From Enhydrobacter aerosaccus (GTDB lineage: Bacteria > Pseudomonadota > Alphaproteobacteria > Reyranellales > Reyranellaceae), in assembly GCA_903832005.1 (NCBI GenBank), contig CAIKZO010000133.1, positions 1-50,732 of the forward strand: DNA of 50,732 bases, read 5' to 3'. The translations under genes and the position numbers were made by a program. How positions within the stretch are numbered: the stretch's first letter is position 1; each line of letters opens with the position of its first letter. Shown here piece by piece: positions 33,253-41,011 of the stretch. The notes below the pieces were generated by a model that saw only the letters and a list, made by a program, of their open reading frames with translations, had not been told where the DNA came from and made no database searches.

Positions 33253-34280
33253 ATGACATTCCCGGTCACCGAACACACCGTCAAGTCCGCGCGGCACACG
33301 ACCTTCCATCTCGCCTGCGGAGCGGAAACGGCGCCGCTGCTGATCTTCGTGCATGGCTGGCCCGAGCTCTCGATCTCGTGGCGGCACCAGCTGCCGGTCT
33401 TCGCCGCCCTCGGCTTCCGCTGCATCGCGCCCGACATGCGCGGCTACGGACGGTCGAGCAATTACGCGCGCCACGAGGATTATGCGCAGGAGCCGATCGT
33501 CGCCGACATGCTCGAGCTGCTGGCGTCGCTCGGCCGCGAGAAGGCGGTGTGGATCGGTCACGACTGGGGCAGCCCCGTCGTCTGGAACCTGGCGGCGCAT
33601 CATCCCGCCAAGGTCGCGGGCGTGGCGAGCCTGTGCGTGCCGTATTTGGCGACCGGCTTCACGCTCGACACCGTCGTGCCGCTGATCGACCGCTCGGTCT
33701 ATCCCGAGGCGGAGCATCCGGCGGGGCAATGGATTACCAGTTCTTCTACGAGGAGAATTTCGACAAGGCGCGCGCCACCTTCGATGCCGACATTCGCAAT
33801 ACGATGAAGGCGCTGTTCCGCAAGGGCGAGGCCAAGCTGGTCGGCAAGCTCGCGCGGACGGCGGGCGTGCGCCGGGCTGGCGGCTGGTTCAACGGCGGTG
33901 CGGTGCCCGACGTGCCGCGCGACGGCTCGGTCATCACCGCTCAGGATCTCGATGCTTACACCGCCGCCATGATGTGGCACGGCTTCTTCGGGCCGGACTC
34001 CTGGTACATGAACCACAAGGCCAACGGTGCCTATTCGAAGGCTGCGCCGAACGGCGGCAGGCTCGCGATGCCGGTGCTGTTTCTGCATGGCGCCTACGAC
34101 CTCACCTGCGAGACGGTGCACTCGCGCCTGGCCGAGCCGATGCGCCGCGACTGCGCGGACCTCAGCGAGGTCGTGGTCGCCTCGGGCCACTGGATGGCAC
34201 AGGAGAAGCCGGTCGAGGTGAACGCGGCGCTGGCCAGGTGGCTGGCCGCCAAGCTGCCGGATTACTGGAAGAGCCTCTAG
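33253..34280 (+). pseudogene. Epoxide-hydrolase-like alpha/beta hydrolase, broken by a single-base frameshift
   Basis: Translation from ATG 33253 gives the front half of an alpha/beta hydrolase: IFVHGWPELSISWRHQLP and the nucleophile-elbow IGHDWGSPVVWNLAAHHP. At about 33728-33735 the reading frame changes. The correct family sequence GQW-DYQFFYEENFDKARATF is recovered only by adding one G in CAATGGATTAC. The second frame then runs to 34280 with LFLHGAYDLTCET and the catalytic His in ASGHWMAQEKP. Restored, it would be about 342 residues. If real, the break separates the nucleophile from the catalytic His; an internal ATG at 33729 could start a 183-residue second half. A sequencing error cannot be excluded. 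Confidence 0.8.
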
Positions 34281-35542
34281 GCCAGCAGGTCGTCGCCTTC
34301 GAGTCTGCGGCCGGTCGCGGCGTCGTTGATGACGGCGCCCAGGCTCGCGAGCTTGGCGAAGAAGTTGGGGAAGGTCTTGCGGACACAGCCCGGGTTGCGC
34401 AGCCGCATGCCGGGCACCTTGAGCCCCAGCATGCCGAAGCACATCGCCACGCGATGATCGTTGTAGGTCTCGATCTCGGCGCCATGCAGCGCACCGGGCT
34501 GGATGTGGAGTGTGTCGCCGGTCTCCGCGACCTTGGCGCCGCACTTGGTGAGTTCATCGCGCAGCGCCTTGACCCGCTCGCACTCCTGCACGCGGAGCCG
34601 TCCCAACTCGGTGAAGTCGGTGGGTGAGGGCGCGAGCGGCGCCAGCACGATCGCGGTCATGATGCTGTCGGCCAGATCGGTCTGGCGGGAGTAGGCCGGC
34701 CGCCAAGGCTGCTGCAGCACGAGGTCGAGGAACTTCTGGTCGGCCTGCATGCCGCTCTTCGGCACTGGCGTCACACCGACATGTCCTCCCTGGCCGCGCA
34801 GCAACCAGTCGGCGCCCCAGAAGTAGCTGGCGCCCGACGCATCGGCTTCGATGTCATACGTGCCGCCATTGAAGGGGAATTCCGCGATCAGTTGCCGCGT
34901 CATGTCGACGTAGGGCAGTTCGTCCTCGTTGGCGCCGGTGACGCTGACCGCCCAGCCGCCAACGCGGGCGCTGAGCAGCAGCGCCGACGCGAACTGCGAG
35001 CTTTCCGCGACGCTGACGCTGCACGTGGCGCCGGGGAGCGGGCCACCGCCGTGAAAGACCGCGGGCAGGCGGTCGGTATCGGAGTCGATGCGGTAGCCGA
35101 GCTGGCGCAGCGCCTTGAACAGCGCTTCCTGCGGCCGGTCGTGCATGCGCTTGATGCCGTCGAGGCGATAGCTGCCTCGGCCCAGGCACACGAACGCGGA
35201 GAGGAAGCGCGCCGCCGTGCCGGCATTCTCGACGAACAGCTCGAGGGGGCGATCGGGCGTGCCGGCGTTGGGGATGATCCCGCCGCGTCCTTCGACCGTG
35301 ATCGAGCAGTTGGCGGGCTCGGCCGGATCGGGCGCGACCTTCACGACGAAGCCCAGCCGCTCGAGGCACGTCGCCATGGCGTGCGTGTCCTCGCTCCACA
35401 GTGCGCCGCGTAGGGTCACGGGCGCGGAGGCGAGGGCGGCCAGGATCAGCGCGCGGTTGGTGATGCTCTTGGAGCCCGGCAGCACGACGGTCGTGTCGAC
35501 CTTGCCCACCGGCGGGACGATCTCGATCAGGTCTGGCAGCAT
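34277..35542 (-). CDS. EPSP synthase-family enolpyruvyl transferase with altered acceptor site
   Basis: The 421-residue protein aligns with AroA from LPGSKSITNRALILAAL (K25, S26, R30) through NAGTA (106-110), DRPQ (R136), SSQ (181-183), the DSIMT Asp (D292), and TYNDHRVAM (H363, R364) to RKTFP (K389). These cover the phosphoenolpyruvate site, including E320 and R323. The RVKESDR motif, however, reads RVQECERV, so the Lys that contacts shikimate phosphate (K340 of E. coli) is Q319. The Ser of SKPY is also Glu (E208). It lies 9 bases downstream of a sugar-acid dehydratase, not in an aro operon. It may be a second, diverged AroA or an enzyme acting on another acceptor. Confidence 0.82.
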   Translation of the reverse strand: MLPDLIEIVPPVGKVDTTVVLPGSKSITNRALILAALASAPVTLRGALWSEDTHAMATCLERLGFVVKVAPDPAEPANCSITVEGRGGIIPNAGTPDRPLELFVENAGTAARFLSAFVCLGRGSYRLDGIKRMHDRPQEALFKALRQLGYRIDSDTDRLPAVFHGGGPLPGATCSVSVAESSQFASALLLSARVGGWAVSVTGANEDELPYVDMTRQLIAEFPFNGGTYDIEADASGASYFWGADWLLRGQGGHVGVTPVPKSGMQADQKFLDLVLQQPWRPAYSRQTDLADSIMTAIVLAPLAPSPTDFTELGRLRVQECERVKALRDELTKCGAKVAETGDTLHIQPGALHGAEIETYNDHRVAMCFGMLGLKVPGMRLRNPGCVRKTFPNFFAKLASLGAVINDAATGRRLEGDDLLA

Positions 35543-35551
35543 GATGCGGCG

Positions 35552-37291
35552 TCAGTAGATCGAGGGTTCCGCGACCGGCGCGCCGAAGCTGGTCTCGAGG
35601 AAATCGAAGTCGCAGCCGTCGTTCGCCTGCTTGATGTGCCGGGTGAACATCCAGCCATAGCCGCGCTCGTACCGTGGCTCGGGCTTCTTCCACGCGGCCT
35701 TGCGCCGGGCGAGTTCCTCGTCGGAGACGTTCATGTCGATCGTGCGCTTGTCGACGTCGAGCGAGATCATGTCGCCGGTCTTCACCAGCGCCAGCGGCCC
35801 GCCGATATAGGACTCGGGCGAGACGTGCAGGATGCAGGCGCCGTAGCTGGTGCCGCTCATGCGGCTGTCGGAGAGGCGCACCATGTCGCGCACGCCCTGC
35901 TGCACGAGCTTCTTCGGGATTGGCAGCATGCCCCATTCCGGCATGCCGGGCCCGCCCTGGGGTCCTGCGTTGCGCAGGATCAGCACCGTGTCCTCGGTGA
36001 CGTCGAGATCGTCGCGATCGATCGCGGCTTTCATCGACGGATAGTCGTCGAACACCAGCGCCGGGCCGGTATGCTTCAGGAACTTGGGCGCGCAGGCCGA
36101 CGGCTTGATCACGCAGCCGTCGGGCGCGAGGTTGCCCTTCAGCACGGCGAGCGCGCCTTCGGCATAGATCGGATTTTTCACCGAGCGGATCACGTCGTCG
36201 TTGTAGATTTCCGCGCCCTCGATGTTCTGGCCGACGGTCTTGCCGGTGATCGTCAGCGCGTCGAGATGCAGGCTGCCGCGGATCTGATCCATCAGGCCGC
36301 GCAGGCCGCCGGCATAGAAGAAGTCCTCCATCAGGTATTTGTCGCCGGACGGGCGGATGTTGGCGATCACCGGCACCGTGCGGCTGGCGCGCTCGAAATC
36401 GTCGAGGCCGATGTCCTGGCCGGCGCGGCGGGCCATCGCGATCAGGTGGATGATGGCGTTGGTCGAGCAGCCGACCGCCATCGCGACCGTGATTGCGTTC
36501 AGGAACGCGTCCCGGGTCAGGATCTTTTTGGGCACGAGGTCTTCCCACACCATGTCGACGATGCGCCGGCCGGTCTCGGAGGCCATGCGGATGTGGTTGG
36601 CATCCGCCGCCGGGATCGAGGAAGCACCAGGCAGCGACATGCCGAGCGTCTCGGCCATCGCCATCATGGTGGCGGCGGTGCCCATGGTCATGCAGGTGCC
36701 GTAGCTGCGCGCGATGCCCGCCTCGACGTCGACCCAGTCGTCGTCGGAAATCTTGCCGGCGCGGCGTTCGTCCCAGTACTTCCAGGCGTCGGAGCCCGAG
36801 CCCAGGACCTTGCCCTTCCAGTTGCCGCGCAGCATTGGCCCGGCCGGCATGTAGATGGCGGGAAGGCCGGCGCTGATCGCGCCCAGCAGCAGCGCGGGCG
36901 TGGTCTTGTCGCAGCCGCCCATCAGCACGACGCCGTCGACCGGATGGCCGCGCAGCAGCTCCTCGGCGTCCATCGCCAGGAGGTTGCGATAGAGCATGGT
37001 GGTCGGCTTCAGGAAGCTCTCCGACAGCGACAGCGCGGGCAGCTCCATCGGGAAGCCGCCGGCCTGCAGGATGCCGCGCTTCACGTCGTCGACGCGCGTC
37101 TTGAAGTGCATGTGGCAGGGCTGCGCCTCGGACCAGGTGTTGAGGATCGCGATCACCGGCTTGCCGGCCCATTCCTCGGGCGCGAAGCCCATCTGCATGG
37201 CGCGCGAGCGATGGCCGAAGGCGCGCAGGTCGTCGGGCGCGAACCAGCGCGCGCTGCGTAGCTCGGCCGGGCTCTTCTTCTTGTCGGTCAT
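35552..37291 (-). CDS. IlvD/Edd-family dehydratase, arabinonate dehydratase-like
   Basis: The 579-residue enzyme is the same length as Rhizobium L-arabinonate dehydratase and has its cluster cysteines at the same residue numbers: C59 (EAQPCH), C127 (MGGCDKTTP) and C200 (SYGTCMTMG). K129, the Mg-binding carbamylated lysine candidate, is next to C127. The C-terminal half has GNLAPDGCVIKPSA and RLSDSRMSGTSYG, with the conserved Ser. These enzymes dehydrate sugar acids, usually with a [2Fe-2S] cluster. The ATG at 37289-37291 has GAGGAAACG upstream. It is the middle gene of an operon with a binding protein before it and an AroA homologue after it. Confidence 0.88.
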   Translation of the reverse strand: MTDKKKSPAELRSARWFAPDDLRAFGHRSRAMQMGFAPEEWAGKPVIAILNTWSEAQPCHMHFKTRVDDVKRGILQAGGFPMELPALSLSESFLKPTTMLYRNLLAMDAEELLRGHPVDGVVLMGGCDKTTPALLLGAISAGLPAIYMPAGPMLRGNWKGKVLGSGSDAWKYWDERRAGKISDDDWVDVEAGIARSYGTCMTMGTAATMMAMAETLGMSLPGASSIPAADANHIRMASETGRRIVDMVWEDLVPKKILTRDAFLNAITVAMAVGCSTNAIIHLIAMARRAGQDIGLDDFERASRTVPVIANIRPSGDKYLMEDFFYAGGLRGLMDQIRGSLHLDALTITGKTVGQNIEGAEIYNDDVIRSVKNPIYAEGALAVLKGNLAPDGCVIKPSACAPKFLKHTGPALVFDDYPSMKAAIDRDDLDVTEDTVLILRNAGPQGGPGMPEWGMLPIPKKLVQQGVRDMVRLSDSRMSGTSYGACILHVSPESYIGGPLALVKTGDMISLDVDKRTIDMNVSDEELARRKAAWKKPEPRYERGYGWMFTRHIKQANDGCDFDFLETSFGAPVAEPSIY

Positions 37292-37318
37292 CGCGTTTCC
37301 TCTTTTGCGCGGCGCAGT

Positions 37319-38323
37319 CTACTCGATCGTATCGTCGGCGCGCGCGACAAAAGCGGGTGGCAACGCGAGGCCCATTGTCTTGGCCGTCTTGAGATTGACG
37401 ACCAGCTCACAGGTCGTCGGCTGTTGCACCGGGAGATCGCCGGGCTTCGTGCCTTTGAGGATGCGGCCGGCATAGACGCCCGCCCAGCGATACATCTCCG
37501 TCAGGGGAGCGGCGTAGCTCGCCAGTCCGCCGGCGTCGGCGAACTCTCGCGCGGGATAGATCGCCGGCAGGCGCATCGCCGCCGTCCGCGCCAGGATCCG
37601 CTCTCGCTCGCCGATCAGGAAGCCGTCGGTGGAGATGACCAGAGCGTCGGTCCTGGCGGCGGTCATCGTATCGAAGGCGCGATCGATTTCGCCCGCCGTG
37701 CTCGCGTTCAGGACGGTGAGGTCGAGACCACGTGCGCTGGCCGTCGCGCGGGCATCGCGCACAAGGCTGGTGGCAAACAGGCTGGACGGGTTGGTCATCA
37801 TCGCGATGGAGCGGGCACCCGGCACCATCTCGTGCAGCAGATCGAGGCGCTTACCTTCCAGGCTGGAGGCCAGCATGGTGGCGCCGGTGACGTTGCCGCC
37901 GGGCCGACTGTAGCTGCTCACGAGTCCGAGGGAGACCGGATCGGTGCCGAAGGTGAAGACGATCGGTATGGCCGTGGTCAGCGCCTTGAAGGCAAGCGCG
38001 CTCGGCGTCCCGCCGGTCCCGACCAGCAGGTCCGGCTTGCGATTGACGAGCTCGGCCGCCAATGCGCCGACGCGGTCGAAGTTTCCGTCGGCCCAACGAA
38101 ACACCATCGTCACATTGTCGCCGTCGACGTACCCGGATTCCTTCAAGCCGACGCGGAAGGCAGCGAGCAGATGACCGTCGGTCTCGATCGAGCGGGCGCT
38201 CAAATAGCCGATCACCGGCTTGCGCGCCTGCGCCTGCACCAGGGCGGGAGTGACGATCGAACCGCCGAGGGCCACCAGGAGCGCGCGCCGCCTCATCGGA
38301 AAGGTGTGGTTGTTGCCGCTCAT
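37319..38323 (-). CDS. ABC-type substrate-binding protein (ABC_sub_bind family, TrpX-like)
   Basis: The 334-residue protein has a signal region with an Arg run (MRRRALLVALGGSIVTPALVQAQA) and a mature start RKPVIGYLSARSIETDG. That start and later blocks such as VGTGGTPSALAFKALT and IPIVFTFGTDPVSLGLV identify the ABC_sub_bind family. No ABC permease or ATPase is in the window, so it is a solitary binding protein. I used the ATG at 38321-38323 with AGGGCG upstream; an internal ATG at 38296 would put the Arg run at the very start, as is common for signal peptides, and is equally possible. It precedes the dehydratase by 27 bases and probably delivers the pathway's substrate or a precursor. Confidence 0.85.
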   Translation of the reverse strand: MSGNNHTFPMRRRALLVALGGSIVTPALVQAQARKPVIGYLSARSIETDGHLLAAFRVGLKESGYVDGDNVTMVFRWADGNFDRVGALAAELVNRKPDLLVGTGGTPSALAFKALTTAIPIVFTFGTDPVSLGLVSSYSRPGGNVTGATMLASSLEGKRLDLLHEMVPGARSIAMMTNPSSLFATSLVRDARATASARGLDLTVLNASTAGEIDRAFDTMTAARTDALVISTDGFLIGERERILARTAAMRLPAIYPAREFADAGGLASYAAPLTEMYRWAGVYAGRILKGTKPGDLPVQQPTTCELVVNLKTAKTMGLALPPAFVARADDTIE

Positions 38324-38360
38324 CGGTTCGCGCCCTAGCATCCGGGAAGGGGAGAACAAT

Positions 38361-39149
38361 ATGGCCGGACGGCTCAAAGGCAAGGTCGCTGTTGTGACGG
38401 GAGCGGCACCGCGCGGCGAAGGCGTCGGCAACGGCATGGCGACGGCGATCCTGTTCGCGAAGGAAGGCGCCAAAGTCGTGCTGGTCAACCGCAGCGCCGA
38501 ACGTGCGGAGAAACTCGCCAGGCAAATCAAGGATGAAGGCGGCGAGGCCGCTGTCTTCGCCGGCGATGTCGCCAAGCCCGAGGCCTGCGAGGCGATGGCG
38601 GCTTTCACCGTGAAGACCTATGGCCGGCTGGACATCCTGCACAACAATGTCGGCATCGGTGCGCCGGGCACGCCCGAGACGGTGACGCTCGCGGACTGGA
38701 ACAAGGTGCTCGAGGCCAATCTCACGACCACCATGCTCTGCACCAAATACTGCCTGCCCGAGATGAAGAAGGCGGGCGGCGGCTCGATCATCATGGTGTC
38801 GTCGATCGCGGGCGCGCTCGGCCTGATGGGTAGCGCGGGTGCGGTGGCCTACTCAACTGCGAAGGCCGGCCTGCACGGCTTCACTCTGTCCGTCGCGGCC
38901 GACCATGCGACCCAGAACATCCGCGCCAACTGCATCATCGTGGGCTCGGTTCACACGCCGATGGTGGCGCACATGGGCGCCGAGGCGCGCGAGCGACGCC
39001 GCAAGCTGGTGCCGATGCAGACCGAAGGCACGGCGTGGGACGTGGCGCACGGCGCGGTCTATCTCGCCTCCGACGAATCGCGCTGGGTGACGGGCCTGAT
39101 GCTCCCGATCGACGGCGGCCTCGTGGCGCTCAGGCAGTGGCCGCGCTGA
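38361..39149 (+). CDS. Short-chain dehydrogenase/reductase (SDR) with modified NAG motif
   Basis: This 262-residue SDR has the cofactor loop TGAAPRGEGVGNG (14-25), longer than the common TGxxxGIG. NNVG (95-98) replaces NNAG. The catalytic residues are S147/148, Y164 and K168. The C-terminal SDESRWVTGLMLPIDGG is typical. The ATG at 38361 has GGGAAGGGGAG upstream. It is divergent from the binding-protein operon, with 37 bases between starts, so they may share a control region. A role with the dehydratase pathway is possible. The oxidised or reduced substrate is unknown. Confidence 0.9.
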   Translation: MAGRLKGKVAVVTGAAPRGEGVGNGMATAILFAKEGAKVVLVNRSAERAEKLARQIKDEGGEAAVFAGDVAKPEACEAMAAFTVKTYGRLDILHNNVGIGAPGTPETVTLADWNKVLEANLTTTMLCTKYCLPEMKKAGGGSIIMVSSIAGALGLMGSAGAVAYSTAKAGLHGFTLSVAADHATQNIRANCIIVGSVHTPMVAHMGAEARERRRKLVPMQTEGTAWDVAHGAVYLASDESRWVTGLMLPIDGGLVALRQWPR

Positions 39150-39166
39150 CTGGATTGGAGGGACCC

Positions 39167-39685
39167 ATGAACAGATTTCTTTCCGTCACCGCCTTCGCGA
39201 TCTGCCTGATCCTGGGAAACGCAGCGGCCGAGGCGCAGCAATGGCAGGAATACCGGCCGGACGGCGTGGGCTTTCGTGTCGATCTGCCGGGCTCGCCGCA
39301 GATCGAGGACAATACCGCCCAGGCGGGGAACAACGTGTCCAAGATGATCGTCGGCTCGATCGCGCCGTCCGACGAGATCGCCTACATCGCCATGTACAGC
39401 GTGTTTAAGCCCAGCGCGATGGACAGCGATCCGCAGAGGTCGCTCGACGGCGGGATGCGCGGCCTCACCGGCCAGGGAAAGATAAGATCGCAGAAGCGGC
39501 TCACCTTCGGCACGGTGCCGGCACGCTACGTCGTCATCGACATGTCGGAGAAGCGGGTCGGCATCGATCTGATGGTGATGAGCGGCAACGCGCTGATCCA
39601 GATCATCTGCATCGTGCCGACGGGGCAGGAGGCCACGCCTACCGTCGAGCGCATCTACAAGTCGTTCGCCCTCGTGGCCAATTAG
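39167..39685 (+). CDS. Secreted hypothetical protein
   Basis: This 172-residue protein begins with a Sec signal (MNRFLSVTAFAICLILGNAAAEA) and should be periplasmic or outer-surface. The mature part includes QEYRPDGVGFRVDLPGSPQ and ends TPTVERIYKSFALVAN, a layout seen in small uncharacterised proteobacterial proteins that follow the pattern 'PDGxFxVxxPGxP'. I do not recognise a named family with certainty. The ATG at 39167 follows GGAGGG. It lies 17 bases after the SDR stop, so it is likely in that transcript. It ends in a 4-base TTAG overlap with the converging carrier gene. Confidence 0.75.
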   Translation: MNRFLSVTAFAICLILGNAAAEAQQWQEYRPDGVGFRVDLPGSPQIEDNTAQAGNNVSKMIVGSIAPSDEIAYIAMYSVFKPSAMDSDPQRSLDGGMRGLTGQGKIRSQKRLTFGTVPARYVVIDMSEKRVGIDLMVMSGNALIQIICIVPTGQEATPTVERIYKSFALVAN

Positions 39686-40551
39686 GCAGCCTGCGGCTTC
39701 AGCCGCCGGTCGTGATGCCAGGTATAGAGGCCGCTCGCCACGACGATCGCCGCACCCGCAATCGTCCAGTGATCGGGGAAGTCGCCGAACACGATGGCGC
39801 CCAGCGCCGTGACCCAGACGAGCAGCGTGTAGCTGTAGGGCTGGATCGAGCTCGCCTCGGCATAGTCGAGCGCGCGGATCAGGCCGTAGTGGGCGAGCGA
39901 TCCCAGGATGCCGGTGGCCAGCATCAGCAGCGCGCTGGTCGCGTCCGGCCAATGCCACTCGAACGGGCCGACGAAGCTCGTGGCGGCGAAGGCGGCGAAG
40001 GCCGACCAGACGAGTGTCGTGTCGGGTGAGTCGGTGCGCGAGGAGAGCCGTGTCAGGATCTGATAGCTGCCCCACAGGATCGCACCGGCGAGGGGAATGA
40101 TCAGCGGCCAGTCGAGCGTCCGAAAGCCCGGCCGCACGATCAGCAGCACGCCCACGAAGCCCGCCGCCACCGCGATCCAGCGCGCGGCATCGACCTTCTC
40201 GCCCAGGAACAGCGCGCCCAGCGCAATCACGATCAGCGGCGAGGTCGCGGCGATGGCATGCGTGTCGGCCAGCGGCAGGTAGCGGAAGGCCAGCACGAAC
40301 ACCGCGCTCTCGACGACGGCCAGCAGCGCGCGGCCGCCTTGCAGCCAGGGGCGGCTCGTACGGAAGGCGACGCGCAATCCGCCGCGCCGTCGCACCACCA
40401 GCCAGGCGAAGACGCAGAAGATGCCGTAGCGGATCCACATCATCTGGCCGATCGAATAATCGGCGACCAGCCACTTGGCGATCGTATCCATGCTGGCGAA
40501 GCACAGCATGGCGAGGACGGTCAGGAGCGCTCCCAGCGCGTTGCGGCTCAC
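39682..40551 (-). CDS. EamA-family (DMT) transporter
   Basis: The 289-residue protein has ten hydrophobic segments in two EamA repeats. The first includes MLCFASMDTIAKWLVADYS and the second ends in a typical GAAIVVASGLYTWHH. It probably exports a metabolite or amino acid. The start is a GTG at 40549-40551, 3 bases after the stop of the shortened monooxygenase gene, so the two are coupled. The stop shares TTAG with the secreted-protein gene. The substrate is not predictable. Confidence 0.85.
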   Translation of the reverse strand: MSRNALGALLTVLAMLCFASMDTIAKWLVADYSIGQMMWIRYGIFCVFAWLVVRRRGGLRVAFRTSRPWLQGGRALLAVVESAVFVLAFRYLPLADTHAIAATSPLIVIALGALFLGEKVDAARWIAVAAGFVGVLLIVRPGFRTLDWPLIIPLAGAILWGSYQILTRLSSRTDSPDTTLVWSAFAAFAATSFVGPFEWHWPDATSALLMLATGILGSLAHYGLIRALDYAEASSIQPYSYTLLVWVTALGAIVFGDFPDHWTIAGAAIVVASGLYTWHHDRRLKPQAA

Positions 40552-40554
40552 CTT

Positions 40555-40887
40555 CTATTCCGCCGCGACGGCCTTTCGTGCCGGCGGCCGGAAGGCAGGG
40601 ATCACGCGTTCGGCAAAGAGCTTGAGGCTCTTCATCGCCTTCTCGCGGGTGCCGGTGCCGCCGAAATGCGCGATGTGCTTCACGATCGCTTCCTCGGTCT
40701 CGGCGCGCGCCTGCGCGTCGGTGTCGGCGATATAGACCCAGCGCGCGATGTCGATCTCGCTGGCGGCCGCGTTCTTGCGCCGCTCGGCCTCGATCACTTC
40801 CTCGGTCGTGCGCGCGTGTACGGCGCGATGCGGATAGGGTTCTTCCTGGGGGTTCGGGTGCGACGTGAAAAGGACGCCGAATTCCAT
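40555..40887 (-). pseudogene. Internally deleted luciferase-like monooxygenase
   Basis: The 110-residue reading frame has the two ends of an LLM-class flavin-dependent oxidoreductase without its middle. MEFGVLFTSHPNPQEEPYPH and ARTTEEVIEAE are the normal N-terminus. EIDIARWVYIADTDAQARAE and KSLKLFAERVIPAFR are normal late segments. Full members are about 350-400 residues, so two in-frame losses are likely, one after VIEAE (near 40785) and one after HIAHF (near 40690). Most of the TIM barrel and the flavin site are missing. The start, ribosome site (GAGGAAAC) and stop are intact, so it could still be translated. It is upstream of the EamA carrier gene and lies beside a RAYT element. Confidence 0.72.
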
Positions 40888-40939
40888 GTTTCCTCGCTTT
40901 TTTGTTGCGCTATCCTAAGTACCACACCGGAGGATCGCC

Positions 40940-41011
40940 ATGGCATTCGACTGTGGTTCGCACGAAGCGTTCATGGGAGCGCGCCACTCCAGTGGCGCAT
41001 CTTCTCTGTGA
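40940..41011 (+). CDS. Possible 23-residue leader ORF spanning the upstream REP
   Basis: ATG at 40940 is preceded by an excellent ribosome site, CCGGAGGATCGCC. The frame reads MAFDCGSHEAFMGARHSS and ends with TGA at 41009-41011, directly followed by the RAYT ATG at 41012. It passes through the REP hairpin. The RAYT has no ribosome site of its own, so it may depend on this leader. It could also be the start of a gene cut off when the element arrived. Confidence 0.4.
   Translation: MAFDCGSHEAFMGARHSSGASSL
40976..40998 (+). repeat. REP-like hairpin, left copy
   Basis: A GGAG tetranucleotide and one C precede the perfect 8-base stem GCGCCACT-CC-AGTGGCGC (40981-40998). The whole 23-base unit is the exact reverse complement of the copy at 41577-41599. 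The GGAG-plus-hairpin layout is that of REP elements recognised by RAYT transposases. Confidence 0.75.
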
